Assembly (NCBI GenBank): GCA_905183005.1 | Contig: CAJJDO010000120.1 | Location: 199,931-263,930, forward strand | Length of the DNA stretch: 64,000 bases | Direction of reading: 5' to 3' | From: Paramecium pentaurelia | Taxonomy: Eukaryota > Ciliophora > Oligohymenophorea > Peniculida > Parameciidae | Shown here: positions 1-13,324 of the stretch, one piece after another | How the letters are laid out: every line of letters begins with the position of its first letter | Numbering within the stretch: position 1 is the first letter of the stretch | The notes under the pieces: model-generated | Database searches by the model: none | Told to the model about the DNA's origin: nothing | Seen by the model: only the letters and a program-made list of their open reading frames with translations | Program-made: the position numbers and the translations under genes

Positions 1-353
1 TATAATAAATGTTTTTTAATATATTCATTATTTAATAAAAAAATACAATAAATAAAATATATATCAAGCTTTGAAATTTTTATTTTATTTATATAAAATG
101 TTAAGGGTGATATATATGAATAATTATCCAATCTATTTGATTTGGATTAAGAGATTGAAATTTAGATTTATAGAATTGTCCTGTTTTTTTATTTTGAGTA
201 GGTATAAAAAATTTATAATAAAAACTTTTTATCATGCAGAAGTGAAATTTGAAAATAATTAATTTTCATTTCTTTTGAATAAGCATTATCATTAAGTGAT
301 AACACATATGTAAAGATTTGTTAATAAAGCAATTATGTATATAAAATTAAATA
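1..353. other. AT-rich intergenic leader
   Basis: Very AT-rich sequence before the first gene. A short open frame around 71-262 has hydrophobic, low-information content and no recognisable motif, so I do not call it a gene. Nothing else was seen here. Confidence 0.5.
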
Positions 354-3300
354 ATGAAAAAAAAGGAGAGTCCGTTCTTTGGCTTAGATAATCCTGTCTA
401 TAGTTAAAACATCTCATCTCCTCGATTTGAGGAACTATTACCAATTTACTCTAATGATAATGCGATTGAATAACCAATAGAGGAAGCATTAAAAGATAAG
501 AGAAATATTTTTGAGAGAAATAATTTTGGGGCAATGAAAGATGGGCATAAGGAAGAAAGTTCTGAGGATGATCTTTATTTGAGTAGCGTCAGGTAAATTA
601 TTGATTGGATCATATAAGTGATAACAGATATGATTAAGAATCTGCAAGATCAAGAACGAATTCTTTAATTAGACAATAGAGAAGTCTTAGTATTTAGAAA
701 AATCAATAGATAAATTAAAACTCATTGAAAAAAGCGAATACTGGTTTAATAATTGATTCCACATTCAATTTATAAGTTTAAGGAGTAAAGTCAAGCTCCA
801 AAATTGATAAATACTAAAGTTTTGTATAATAATTTGAATTGGAAGAAGACAAAATAAGAAAAAATAAGGAATTAATACAGCAAAAGAGTAATCAAACTAA
901 CGAGCTATCATCTAAAAGAAATAGTGGAATAAATAAAGGCAAAATTGGGTAAATATTAATCTGATTTAAAGATTAAATGGTATATGGGCAGTGAAAGGAT
1001 TTATTATAATACGACTAGTATCTAGATTTATCCAATAACTAAAGACAAAAACTGAAACAATAAAGTTTAGACTATTAACAAGGAAAATATTTTCTGTAAT
1101 TGGAGATGTGTCTAGTAATTTTGAATTTATCTTAATTTCTCGTTAAATTAAGTAATAACCTAGTCTAGTATTAAAATATAATTTATTAGTTTTTAATTTT
1201 GAAATATAATTTTCAGAAAAGAGCGACGAGACTACTACATTACTTAGAAAATTGTTAAGATTTCTTAAGTAGAAATATAATAGTAATAAGACCAGATAGT
1301 AAATTTAAAATTATTTGGGATATATTATTATTACTCTTTATAGTGATGAATATATTTTACATTCCCATAAATATCAGTTTCAATATTTCTACTTAAGGAG
1401 TATTTGAATACTTATTTGATTTATTACCATCATGGATTTTTGTAGCTGAAATAATTATTAATTTTAATACTGCCTATTATGATAAGGGATTGATGCATGA
1501 AGATAGAAAGTCAATTGTAAAACATTATTTAAAAGACAATTTTTTTTGGGATTTAATTGTAGTAATACCATTTTTAATGTCAAATATGAATATACCATTC
1601 GTTAGATATACCTTATTATTTAGATTGACAAGGTTAGCACCACTGATGGAAAGTATTGAAGAAATGTTGAATTTGGAAGTAATAATTAATATATATGATT
1701 AGGAAAATATACAAATTGTTGTTGATCTTTTAAAACTTATCTTTTTTCTTGTTTTGACAGGTCACTTTTGTGGATGTGCATGGCATTTTGTTGCTTTAAC
1801 AGAACATGAATCATTTGGAATAACAGATAATTGGCTTACTCATTATGACAGATAGGCTTTTGATTATCATTGGTTTGACAGATATATCATATCACTTTAT
1901 TGGAGTGTAATCACAACAGTTACAGTTGGTTATGGTGATATTGTACCTGTTACAACATTTGAAAGGATATTTGTAATTATTGTAACGTTATTGCTTTGTG
2001 GAGTATTTGGTTATTGTATATCAAATATTGGCAATATATTTAAATAGATGTCTGATAAGAAGACTACCTATAAATTTAAATTACGTCAAATTCATTAACA
2101 TATTAGAAAGAGAGGTCTTAATCTAAATCTGTCATTAAAAGTAATGGTTTCTTTAATATTTTAGGTCAAGAAGTATTTTGAATATTTTTTCCAATTAGAA
2201 CAAGAAGAAGATAGTCATGCAGAAATATTTATCAGTCAATTAACTAAACATTTAAGAGAGGAGGTGTTAACGGATTTATATTGCAATACCCTTAAAAAGT
2301 CAAGATTCCTTAGAGAAAATTTTAAAGAACTTACAATCAATAATCTATGTTAATTCGTTAAAGAGAAGAAAGTGTTGCCAGAAGAGGTTTTGTATTCTCG
2401 ATTCGAACAACCTACGAAAGTTTGGTTTGTATTATCAGGAGCCTTAGAATTTGTTGCAGATCATAAAAGTATATTAAATATATGAATATTAATAGATGAA
2501 AATGATTATTATGAAGCTACTGAAACTTTTCTTAAGAAGGTCAGTTCTGGGTAATGTATATAATCTAATTTTAGAGCAGTATTAGGAGAGAGAGAGTTCA
2601 TAACACAATAACCATATGAATATAAAGTAAGAGCTTTAAAATTTACATAAATGGCATATATTGAGTATTTATTTATAAAAAGTTTTAAAAGTTATGAGGA
2701 TTTTATTAATGTTATTAGTGAGAATGATTCAGAATATGAAATATTTTGTATGAAGAGAGATAGATTATTATTTAATCCTTAGTATAAAGGATCTGGAAAT
2801 GTGTGTGAAATTTGTGAATGGACTCATAATTTCATTCAGTAATTATCTTCAATTAATATAATATAGATGTCCATTTGTATTCTTGTAACCAAATATAAAT
2901 AAAATATCCAGTAGTTTCACTGCTGTTAGATTAAATAATAGAATAAAGTTTCCATATAGACATACAATGAAATCAAGAACCAGAGAGAGTTTAAATGATG
3001 TATAAGAAGGAGCATTAAAGATAATAGTAGGCAATTTAACAGAATAGTAAATGAATTAAATTATAATAGAGAATATACAGATGATTATTTAGTATCTTTA
3101 GGATTTTAATTAACTTAAAATTTGGAAATAGATTCTTAAAGTGGAGATGAAGTATCTAAAAATTTAAATAATTCTCAATCTCCTACAACTAGTGAAATGT
3201 AAAAGGCATTTTAAAAGAAAAATGCAAAAACAATGGCTGGAGGTGTTACTATGGATTTGAAAGATGTCAAAGAAAGTCATGATTTGAAAAAAAGCATCAT

Positions 3301-4195
3301 TAATTTTTAAAGAATTCAATTTGGTAAGGAAAAATAAAAAGCATTATAATTACATAAAAAGGAATAATAAGAAAAGGGAATTGAAGTATTAGAATAATCA
3401 TAAATACTTGTACTTCCAAATACAATAACAAACAATAAATTCTATTAAAAATAACTTTAAAATACTCCTCGTAGATCATCTAATTTTGAAGAATTAGGTA
3501 GTCTAAAATTATCTCAAAAGTTAGGAAATGTTACTAATCCATTAGATTAAGACTAAAATAAATGTTTCATGAAATAACTTAGCAAAAATAGTGAGGCAAG
3601 TGAAATGTAAGAATCTTTGATAAGAAAATAAATAGAGAATTAAGAAAGGAGAGTATAAATTGGAGGAGAATAGAGAAGAAAGAAAAGAAAAACTACTATT
3701 TAATTAGGATAGAAAGCTTAACGTAGATCTTATTAAAATTAATAAACTAATTTAAGTCCAGGTTTATAATAATAATTATAAAAATAATAACTGGTTACAA
3801 CTTTGGATTAGAAATTAAAAAGATAAAGTATTGGAGAATCTAAGAAATAAATGTAAACAAATCAAATAACAAGTGTTGGTTAAATTGAATTTGCAGGTGA
3901 ATTAGTTGAAAATACATAAGGTGATTCATTGTAATAGAAGATTTTAGATATTGTTCATTCTAATGAGAATTTTTAAGTTGATTGTTGTAAACCTACTATT
4001 ATGTATTTTCCTGAGTTTAACATAGAGGCAATTCTAAAGAAAATCGATTATTATTATTTATATGTGAAAGGTGTTGAAAAGAAAATGTATAAGAGAAGCA
4101 AATCTAATAGAAATTTATTTGAAAGAATTAAACCATCAAAAAATGCTACTATTAAAAGCTTTTTAAATAATTCTAGATCGTAATAGGATGTATGA
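354..4195 (+). CDS. Voltage-gated K+ channel with cNMP-binding-like domain
   Basis: Plasma or ciliary membrane K+ channel of the EAG/CNG superfamily. The N-terminus is Ser/Gln-rich and cytosolic, followed by six membrane segments. The pore at about 1897-1990 reads TTVTVGYGDIVPVTT, the K+-selective GYGD filter. S4 (about 1595-1650) is weakly charged, with only three arginines in FRLTRLAPL and the residues before it. After S6 come a C-linker and a cNMP-like fold with FVLSGALEFVADHK. The usual FGE...PRSA phosphate cassette is degenerate here (GEREFITQQPYEY), so nucleotide binding is doubtful. A C-X2-C-X3-H-X4-C motif lies at 2804-2870, interrupted by a 28-nt intron (2839-2866). The tail is long and Gln/Ser-rich. 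At least five introns are visible, for example a 35-nt one starting near 593 and a 27-nt one near 2470. The stop is TGA at 4193. The gene is convergent with the channel that follows. Confidence 0.85.
2804..2870 (+). other. Zinc-knuckle-like CCHC motif in K+ channel tail
   Basis: Reading across the 28-nt intron at 2839-2866, the protein carries C-E-I-C-E-W-T-H-N-F-I-Q-C-P, a C-X2-C-X3-H-X4-C pattern just downstream of the cNMP-like domain. The second K+ channel in this window has a matching motif at the equivalent place. Zinc binding is inferred from the spacing only. Confidence 0.55.
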
Positions 4196-4277
4196 AAATT
4201 TGATGATAAATAACTGGATCTCAATTATACTTATTACAACATTATAATTAGTATAAATAATTATAATAATAATAAAT

Positions 4278-7200
4278 TCATTTCAACTTTTATATCTTTT
4301 AAATTCTATGCGAATGATAAATTTTTTAAACATTACCTTCTTCAATTAATAAACTACTTTTTCTTTTCAATATTGGTTTAGGCTATAAAATAAAAATATA
4401 TAAAAAATACATTAATACAATCTCCTGGTAAATAATCATTTATCTAACCTTATAATTATACTCTCTTCATTTTACCTAATCTTCTTTTTTAATAAACAGG
4501 ATTATCATTTAATTTTATTCTGGATTCTTAACTCTCAATACTTTTTTATGTTATAGAATGTTTAATTGGTTCAGTATCCCTAACAGTTCTTTGTGAAAAA
4601 TATTGTTATTCAGTAATGATGTTAGCAATTATTTAATGTGTATAAGATTTCCAAATTTTAAAAGTAATTAATGTCATTAATAGAACATGCAAGATGTTTG
4701 CATTTCCATCTAATTTAAGTTAAGGTCCAATATTAGTTCTTCTTTACTTTAATTCTCTTTTCCTATAATAGGTTAATCTAAAAAGCATTGTTTTATGAAA
4801 TTAAGACATCTTTTTTGATGCCATTTCAGAACATTATTCAAAGATTTATTTCTAATATCTATGATAGAATATTTCATATAATAATTAATTATATGATATA
4901 TTATCTTTGATGTCACAAAATAGATTAAATTTTAAACTAAGATTAGCAGCATCCCAAATATTATCATATGGTTTACATCCTAGAGGTTCTTTAATTTCAA
5001 TTAATAAATGAGGTAAATATCTAATATTTAATACTTATCCATTTTAACTAGAAAATTTAAACCATGTTTTTCTAAACCAATCAATATTTTCTACATATGT
5101 TTATAAGATGGAATCTTAATTATTGAAAAAGAATTCAAATTATTCAATCATGGCTAAAACAAATAAATTTAAAAAGGTATAATTAGATATTAACATAAAA
5201 GAAATAAAATAGATTTAAGCATAAGGTGAACCACAATATTTAGGATTTTCTGAACAATAAGGATTATGATGCATACAATCATTCATTATTGAACGAAAAT
5301 CATCTCCACTTACACATTTAAAAAGAGTCAACATTGCTAACCAAAAGTTTGAAAAGTTAATTAAATCATTAATTACTTCTCCTTTATCTATATTTCCATA
5401 TAACATAACTCCATAAAATGCATATACTACCATTATTATTAAAAGTATAAACAAAATCTTAAGTAAAAATGGAAATGCAAATGACATTACTCTTACTAAT
5501 CTTTATAAATTCTACAATCCTTAAAATATGATAATAATTCTTAAATTTCTAAGAGTATACATAACTCTTAATAATTAATAATTTTAAGTTAATTAAGTTG
5601 AATTGCTATATAATTAAAACCAATTGTAGTTATAATCAAGTATCAAATCAATAATTCCCAAAGCAATAACTAAGGATGTATAGAGTCTCCATAAATTATC
5701 TTTGAATCTATTAATCCCTAAAATTAAAAATTATAACATCAACCAAGTGGCAAAAATTAAAGAACAAATATGATGAATCTTATTGATATGATCATTATAA
5801 TAATCTTCAGCTGAATGATGAATCATCATTATTGTTATACAATTTACTAGTAGAATAGAAAACATGCAAAAATCAATATATTTATTCATAATGAAAATAT
5901 TTAAAATCTTTCTAAATTAAGATTTAGGTAATGATGCTCTTATAGGATGATCATGTAGAATTATTTCTGAAACTTTAATATATTCTAATTAAGCTTAAGT
6001 TAATTATTGATTTTCAATTTATTTTGAGTTTGCTTTTAAATTGATAAATAATACACCTGTGAATAATTAGAGGAAAAACATTGATCCAACAGTGCAAAAT
6101 GCCAAATAAAAGAGATATGTTGGAATCTGACTGAAATAGAGATGTGGACCATCTGCAGCCTCTCTACTATTCTATGATACCCATAAAATTGAACCCCATC
6201 CATCAAATGTAGATATAATAAATAATGTTGGCATTGCAGTTGTAATATTATCAAAATTATGTTTATAAACTCTCCATTCTTTACCTTATTTCATACATTC
6301 TTCATATCCTATATCATAATTTATTTATTCTTCACAAAATCCCATTTTACCTGCAAATAACATCATTGAAAATACAGCAAACATTAACCAAACAAAAAGT
6401 AATACTACAAACACATTTATTATATCAAATAATGATTAAGTTAAAGCAGCTCTTACTCTAACAACCCATTTTATTCTATAAAGTAATTTTAAAGGTCTAA
6501 AAAATAAAAAGGTCTCAATCACTATAAAAATAGGTAAATGAGCAATCTCAAAAAATTCTATATAATAAATTATTATATAAACTAAATCAACAACCTTCCA
6601 TGTATACTATATTAATATATATAAATACATTTAAATATGATCCTTTATCTAAAAATGCTCCTAAAGCTATAGATTTAATTATAAATTCAATAAAAATAGT
6701 TGAATTCAAAATAAATAATGCAGTAACAAACAATGGTTTTTGTTATATATCCTTTGGTAAAGCTAAATAAATAATAGAGAGGAGTAATGCTAAATCAATG
6801 AAATATTTGGTATAGTTGCTTAAGCTTATTCTAAAGAAGAATTATCTCAAGGAATTTTATTTATTAAAGCAATAATATGATTGCATGCAATCAACTCCAG
6901 CATACATTTTAAAATTATGTTTAAACATTTTCTTATAGATTTATTCAATTTTTTCTTATAGATATTTTATGGTTTTTGGTTCTGAAGTTTTTAATCTAAG
7001 CATATTAGTTTTACTCTTTAATATACTAAAATCATCTTTGATTTTCTTTCTCTCTTCATCTAATGGATCCATTTTTTAAGTTCTGGCTACTGGGAATTAA
7101 AGAGAATGAAATAAAGACACAGCAAAATTACTATTCCTTTTAAATTACTCTAATATATTATTAGAAGATGGTTAAATATTGTCTGGAGATTCACTTTCCT

Positions 7201-10169
7201 TTCTATCATTTAATCTCTTTGTGATACCTTAAGCTTAAGCTTAATCTTAATATTATTCAATAGAAGAGGAAGAAGAATTAGAATCAGATTCAGATTCTGA
7301 ATCATTTTCTGAAAAATCTGAATTCAATTTTTTGTTGAGTTTATTTATTTATTTAATCTTTTCTTTCATAAATTCATTATGTTCATTTGTAGATTCTCTT
7401 TCTAAATATTAACTAAATCCATCTAATAATATTGCCATCATAATGCCATAAATAAAATAATTAAGTGTAAATACTAAACTTATAGAATAAGTAATTGATA
7501 ATTCTGTTTACACTTCTGTTCCAATTCTATATACACCAAACCAATCATCATTAGTCATTATATTAAATACTGTCATAAATGCTTTTGCTGGATCATCAAA
7601 TGAATGCATATATCCATTTTTATGATATTCATCAAATTTTTGTGCATACAATTCCATCCCAATCAATCCAAATGTTAATATCATAAAGAACATAAGAAAT
7701 GCTAAGTAAATGTAAGATTTATATGTAATTTAAGCTATTGCCCCAATTATTCTAGCCATATAGATATAAGATATGCATCTATAAAATAATAGACATTTAA
7801 TTGATCTCATTAATTTTAAGTATTATTCACTTACATTCAAATAGTCACTAAATCCAAATTCAATCAAACTTAAAATGACAATTAGTAATTCTATTACAAG
7901 ATGTTTATTTTTAGCTATTCTTCCTAATATTTATATAATAAATTACTTGGTTTATGAACTATCAATTAGAGTATGATTTCAGTTGATAATAATATTGTTG
8001 CAATATCTTCTACTTAATCAATTATACTTCTTTTAATTATACCTTCTGAAGCTAAAAAAAATGTATTAATAAGAATTGTTAAATCAAAAAATAATTTAGT
8101 TAGTTTAAAATGCATAATTCTAAATGAATATTTTCGTAAAGTTATTAAAATTCCACTTAATGATGTTTACCAAATTTCTATATCTCTTACATTTAATTGT
8201 TAAAAAATATCATCAAATTTTTTTATTAAAAATAAATTATTTGTAAATACATTATTACCAGACCAATTTCTTTATTTAATACTTTTTTTATTAAATTCTT
8301 TTCTCTTTAATTTCATATATTCCTCTTAATATCTAGGTTCATCTTATTATTTAAAATTTATTTTTGAATTAATTCTTTTCTATATATCTTCATAATCTAA
8401 ATAAATTCCATTTAAAAGCATTTTTAATTCACCACAATGATAAATTGTAAAAGGTCTACTTAAAGACTATTCAGGTATAACTTATTATCCACTCATGAAA
8501 TAAGGAAACTTTCTTCTTTATTTTTCTATTTCTTTCATGTGAAATTATCTAATATTAGGAGAGAATGACTCTGAGCTAGACTTTTTACCATGTATATCTG
8601 ATGTATTTTAATGTTCCTTTTTAATTCTTTTTGAATTTTTTATAGGTAATTAAACTAAAGATTTTTAAATATTTGAAGGAGAGCCTGCAAATACTTCAGA
8701 TCTACTAGATTTTATAAGTTAACTTTAAATTATTTATTTTTTCTTTTAAATTGGCTTATAATAAAAGTTCTTTTTTTTATATCCTTTAGAATTTTAATTT
8801 TGTGTTGTTCTTAAAACCTGAAATAGAGATTTCCTTAAAATATCTAATTGACTTGTCTAAATATAATGAAATTTATAATCTATATATTTCTCCAATAAAA
8901 ATGATGATCTACTAAATTTCTTTATTGTTTCTTAAATTTTAAGATCTGAAGTAAATTTTTTAATATTCAAATTGAGATAACATTTTTAGAGAATTGATAA
9001 TTTAGGTAAAAGTAATAATTTTAATGAAAAATTCTAGATTTAATTTTTGATTTAAGTAAAATTGCTTATATTTATTCTATTTTCATTGATCATACTTCCT
9101 AATAAGAGTCTAGGATATATATCATAAGATTAATATATTCTGTTAATTCGAGGTTCATTAATTAGAATAACATTAGAATTTGAAAATAAAAATGTATTCA
9201 TTTAGATTATGATATCATAAAATCCAATTCTCCTCAAATTTGATTTGCTAATAACATATTCTTTTTCATCTACTTTTTTTATTTCTCTAAATTACATTTC
9301 ACTAAAATGAGTTTTAAATACAGCAATAGGAAGATTAAATCCAAAAAAACCTCCTACAAATATTATTAACACATAATAAATCCAAACAATAGGATGAAAT
9401 GCTTTAATTGTATAATACATTACCCAACTCCAATCATCCATAGTTACAGTTTTCAATATAAGACCAAAAGAATATATTATATTGTTAAAATTTGTTGGAA
9501 TATTATATGATTTATTTGTGGCTTAACAAATCATTCCATCTGAACAATAACCTTCTTAACATTATATCCATTCTGATTCATCTGATGGTAAACATCTTTC
9601 ATTAAATAAACCCATAAATAATGATGTTCCTAATGATGCAAAAAATAAAACAAATAATAAAACAATTGCTGTTGATTCTAAAATAAATTTTAATGATTCT
9701 ATTAATGCTTCAATCATTTTTTATAATCCTTTAATATATAATTAATTATAATTTACCTGTAAATATAGCTCCTAAATGTTTCAACAATCTTGTCATTCTT
9801 AAAGGAGTGATATCTATTATAGCTGAAGAATAAGTTAGATGATAGTAATATAGAATAATTAAGGAAGCATCAATTATTCTTGAAAGAAAGATGAATTTTG
9901 TACGAAACACTCCAAATGCAAACAGTTATAATACTATATCAACTATATAGAACCATAAAAATGCTATATTCCAAATTATAATAATTACTAAGATTAAATT
10001 CTAAAAATTTATTATCTTGCTCTTTTATATGTTCAGATACAAAAATTACAATATTTCCCAATGTTACTAGAGTCAAAATATATTAATATAATCTCGATCT
10101 AACAATAATTTTAGATAGCCTTTTTGTAATCAAATATAAATAAAGTAAAGTTTTTCTAAATTTTAACAT
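4278..10169 (-). CDS. Four-domain voltage-gated cation (Ca2+-type) channel alpha subunit
   Basis: A pore-forming subunit of the Cav/Nav superfamily with four homologous repeats. Pore loops read in gene order: domain I TVTMDDWSW (about 9431-9445), domain II MTNDDWFGV (about 7540-7555), domain III STFDGWGS (about 6195-6210), domain IV CVSGDDFRS (about 5292-5310). Against the Cav pattern TMEGW/TGEDW/TFEGW/TGEAW each filter Glu is Asp, giving a DDDD ring. Domain I S4 includes PLRMTRLLKHLG. The II-III linker (about 7080-7340) has an acidic Ser/Glu/Asp tract and Gln repeats. After domain IV the tail has the channel-type segment ending RYLPHLLIEIKEPLGC, resembling the post-IVS6 region of Cav/Nav proteins. 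Start ATG at 10169 (MLKFRKTLLY...); stop TGA at 4278. Introns of 25-28 nt are evident, for example a 25-nt one soon after the start. It probably carries depolarising Ca2+ current; Na+ or mixed permeability cannot be excluded. Confidence 0.85.
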
Positions 10170-10336
10170 TATATAATTATCTATATAAGAGCTCTCAATT
10201 ATTATTTATTATTACATAAATCAAATGATATTTTCTAAAACTTTTTAGTTTTCTATATTTAATAAATTATGCACCATTAGTATAATTTAATTTCTAAGAA
10301 ACCTTTTCGTATTAATTTGACAAATTTTTTAATTAA

Positions 10337-11218
10337 TCAAAAGCCTTTTAATTAATGATTATTTATTATTACATCAATAGAAGATTAAGATTGTTCATCA
10401 ATTGACATAGGACTAAGACCATCGACTGAAAGATCTAAAATTGAAACTCTGGGGTTAAAATAGGTTGACTTATTTAAATTATTGGTTTACACTCATTTCA
10501 GCTATAGGAGTTTAAAACGACATCTTTGGACTAAAGTAATAGTTCTCTTTTTGCTATTAAACTCTCTATAGATTCTAATCCACTTAAATTTAAACACTTG
10601 TATCTGATTGATTATCTTCATTTGAAAGGTCAGAAAATATTGCAGATAAATTTTCTGAATTATGCTTATCTTTTTATAATTAATTGTTTCTCTTAAAGGT
10701 TTAGTCAAACTATTCTATTTTTTAGTGAAGATAATAGTTTTTAGCTGTAGCCTTATCTGCCATTCTGTCAAATAATTTTTTCTAAATTTCCTCCCTAAAA
10801 ATCATAAGTTACATTACTACTTTTATGAGTCCTTTTGGCTTTCTGTCTTTCTAATTATACTTGAAAATATATCTTATGTATATTGGCTTAGATTTCCTCT
10901 TATTTTTTTGGAAGAACGAGATTTAATTGTTTTTGCAGAATTAATGCTGGAATCAGAACTTTGAGATTATCCTGACTTTCTAATAGAAACATCACTATCT
11001 GATTCTGAATCAGAAAAATGTTTGAGATTGCCAGGAAGTTTATTGATTTAACAAAGCTCCTATCTATCTAAGAGATTTCCTCTTTTTCTGACTGATTTAC
11101 TCATTCTTTATGATCTTTATCTCTTTTTTGAATGATCCTCAGATTAAAACAATATAGTGTTCTTCTTAACAACAATTGTTTTCGAGGGATGCTTCTTTCT
11201 GGAAATTAGAGATTGCAT
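10337..11218 (-). CDS. Ser/Lys/Gln-rich protein of unknown function
   Basis: Not recognised. ATG at 11218 (MQSLISRKKHPSK...) opens a basic, Ser-rich, low-complexity protein. Two introns fit: a 26-nt GTAGTA...TTTTAG and a 22-nt GTAAACC...AAG. Removing them gives 277 codons to TGA at 10337, an exact multiple of three. Visible segments include HFSDSESDSDVSIRKSGQ and a C-terminal stretch LDLSVDGLSPMSIDEQSQ. There are no membrane segments or catalytic motifs, and the composition suggests a largely disordered, possibly phosphorylated protein. It lies 167 nt upstream of the channel gene on the same strand. Confidence 0.65.
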
Positions 11219-12460
11219 AATTAAAATAATATTTAAAAACTAATTCATTCAATAAAAACCTGAGAAGTACTTTTTGATCAAAATTTAATAGCAATGTAAC
11301 ATTAGATATATGTAAAAATTCATATATAATATGTTATCCTATTGGATAATTGATTAATGATAACAAAAAACATAATTTAATTTAAGGTTGCTAAGTTTAA
11401 ATTATATTAAGACAGATTTTATTTTGACACAGAATATTATGAATTATTATTAATTATCTTTCTTTTTTTGAGAATTTCTTTTTTTAGTGAAAATTATCAA
11501 ATCTCTTGTTAAATGAGTTAGTTAAGGATAAATTTATTTTCTTTTAATATTAATCTTATAATTCTTGTATTTGTTTAATTTATGAGTTCACTTTTAATTA
11601 TATATTTTAATTTATTATTAAATATACTTTTAATGTAATATAATTACCTAAATCTGATTATATAAACACTCTTAATCTTTCATTTGATCAATAAAACCAT
11701 TATTTTCTAATAAAAATTACATATGAAAATAATTAGATTTTATTAAGTATAATGGTCAAGAACTTATTAAAAAAAACAAATTATTTAGAATATGACCTCT
11801 CATATATAGAATGAATACAAAATAAATAATTTTTTATTATCTACAATTTATTTTGATTATTAAATTTTTAAATAATTCTCCTCATATATATCTCAAATAT
11901 ATTAAGAATTATTTAATAACTTCTAGTGTTAATGTGATTTTCATCTTAATCTAATATTTAATTAAAGTAATAAGTTAACGCATAAAAATAGTAGAATTAA
12001 GTATATATGTTTCAATAATCTTAAAAATATAAAGATTAAATGGAACTTAATTAGACAATATTAAAAAATGAGCAAATGAACATTTCACAATAATAGTAAG
12101 CTTCTATAATATTATATAAAAATAAATTTTTGCAAGAAGGAACTTTTATAATCATTCAAAATATCTTCATTTTATTATGTAAACTTTCTTTGTTTTCATT
12201 GATTAATTAGTTTATTAAGTTGTTTAAAACATTAAGAAATACTATTTTTTTATTTTCTGAGTTTAAAATTTCATTATAATTATTATGTATTCTATAAAAT
12301 AATTATTTTACATTTTAATAATGAACCTTTATATTGACTCAGATTTTATTCAATTTTTAGTTATTTCAATAAGTGCAATTAAAATTATGATGTCAATCCA
12401 AGCAGTTTTAAAGTATATAATTTTATTCTGATATTATTTAAACTTTGATAATATTATAGA
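11219..12460. other. AT-rich intergenic region
   Basis: About 1.2 kb with very high A+T, frequent TGA in all frames and no sustained coding pattern on either strand. I see no RNA gene and no inverted repeat of note. Confidence 0.5.
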
Positions 12461-13016
12461 GATTAAATGGAATCATTAGATAGTGAATTTTGAATTAAAG
12501 TTTGATTGTCAAAAGTAGTAGATCAATATATGTATAATCAAAGTTATATGAAGATTTATATTAATCTTGGTTATGTGATTATGACAAATAGAGATGAAAA
12601 GATCTAAGAATGTTTTTACTAGGAAGCTAAAATCAGAATTTGAAATAATTACTAACATTTTTTGATTAAATCCACCTCTGTGTTTAAGTATTTAGAATTT
12701 CTAAATTAAATACATTGATCAAATCAAGAATATTTATAAAATAATTTAATCAAAAAATATTAAAATTTCAATTTATTTAATAATATATCTATTTTATGTA
12801 TCATATTAGAATAGTTTTAAGGTTGAGGTTAAATATACCATTTTTGATAATGATGAAAGTTAAAAAGAATTAAAATATTATGAAATTTAGTTCAGTTTTA
12901 TTATTTCTAATAGATTATTTAATGCACATGCACTATATGCTTGTAAAAAAAAGAATTAGCTATATATTTATATTTTATCAGATGATTTATTAAAAATGGG
13001 GCCATACGGGAGTTGA
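12461..13016 (+). pseudogene. Possible decayed coding fragment
   Basis: On the plus strand, a frame starting ATG AAA AGA TCT near 12594 reads MKRSKNVFTRKLKSEF..., meets a TGA at a position that looks like tryptophan (IF-stop-LNPPLCLS), then stays open for more than 110 codons, including KVEVKYTIFDNDESQ and NRLFNAHALYACKKK. It ends in TGA inside the tRNA gene on the other strand. The amino-acid texture is coding-like, but there is no usable start, no clean intron model and no recognisable family. A gene relic fits best; a chance frame in AT-rich DNA is possible. Confidence 0.3.
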
Positions 13017-13068
13017 ATCCGTATCTGATGTACCCGAAACATCTATACTACCTCTATACTAATGGTCC
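12998..13068 (-). tRNA. tRNA-Pro (CGG anticodon), with two stem mismatches
   Basis: The minus strand folds as a cloverleaf. The acceptor stem is GGACCAT/ATGGCCC, the D-arm region is TAGTATAGAGGTAG, and the anticodon stem GATGT/ACATC pairs perfectly around loop TTCGGGT, giving anticodon CGG (13034-13036). The T-arm contains TTCAA. Discriminator C is encoded, CCA is not. A T-run directly follows (plus-strand AAAAA, 12992-12996), a typical Pol III terminator. Two A-C mismatches are present, acceptor pair 3-70 and T-stem pair 53-61; in both a G would pair. It may therefore be a variant or decaying copy rather than a fully active gene. Confidence 0.75.
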
Positions 13069-13324
13069 TATAATTATTTTAATTTAATGATCTAATAAAT
13101 GTTATTGATTTATTTTGTTTTTTTATAAGTGAATCATTGAAAATACATTATCTTAAAATAATATGATCAAAATACAGATATTCTCAGATAAATTAATTAT
13201 TTATCTATCACAACATTTACAACAATAGAAATCATTTTTTTTAATTAAACAAAATTCAGGTTAGACCTATAAAAATCGTAATTCATCTTAATTAAACTTA
13301 TTGCAACTAATCTGATGCACTCAA

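Noticed and set aside
71..262. Possible small protein at the window start
   Set aside because: It is hydrophobic and AT-driven with no motif or context.
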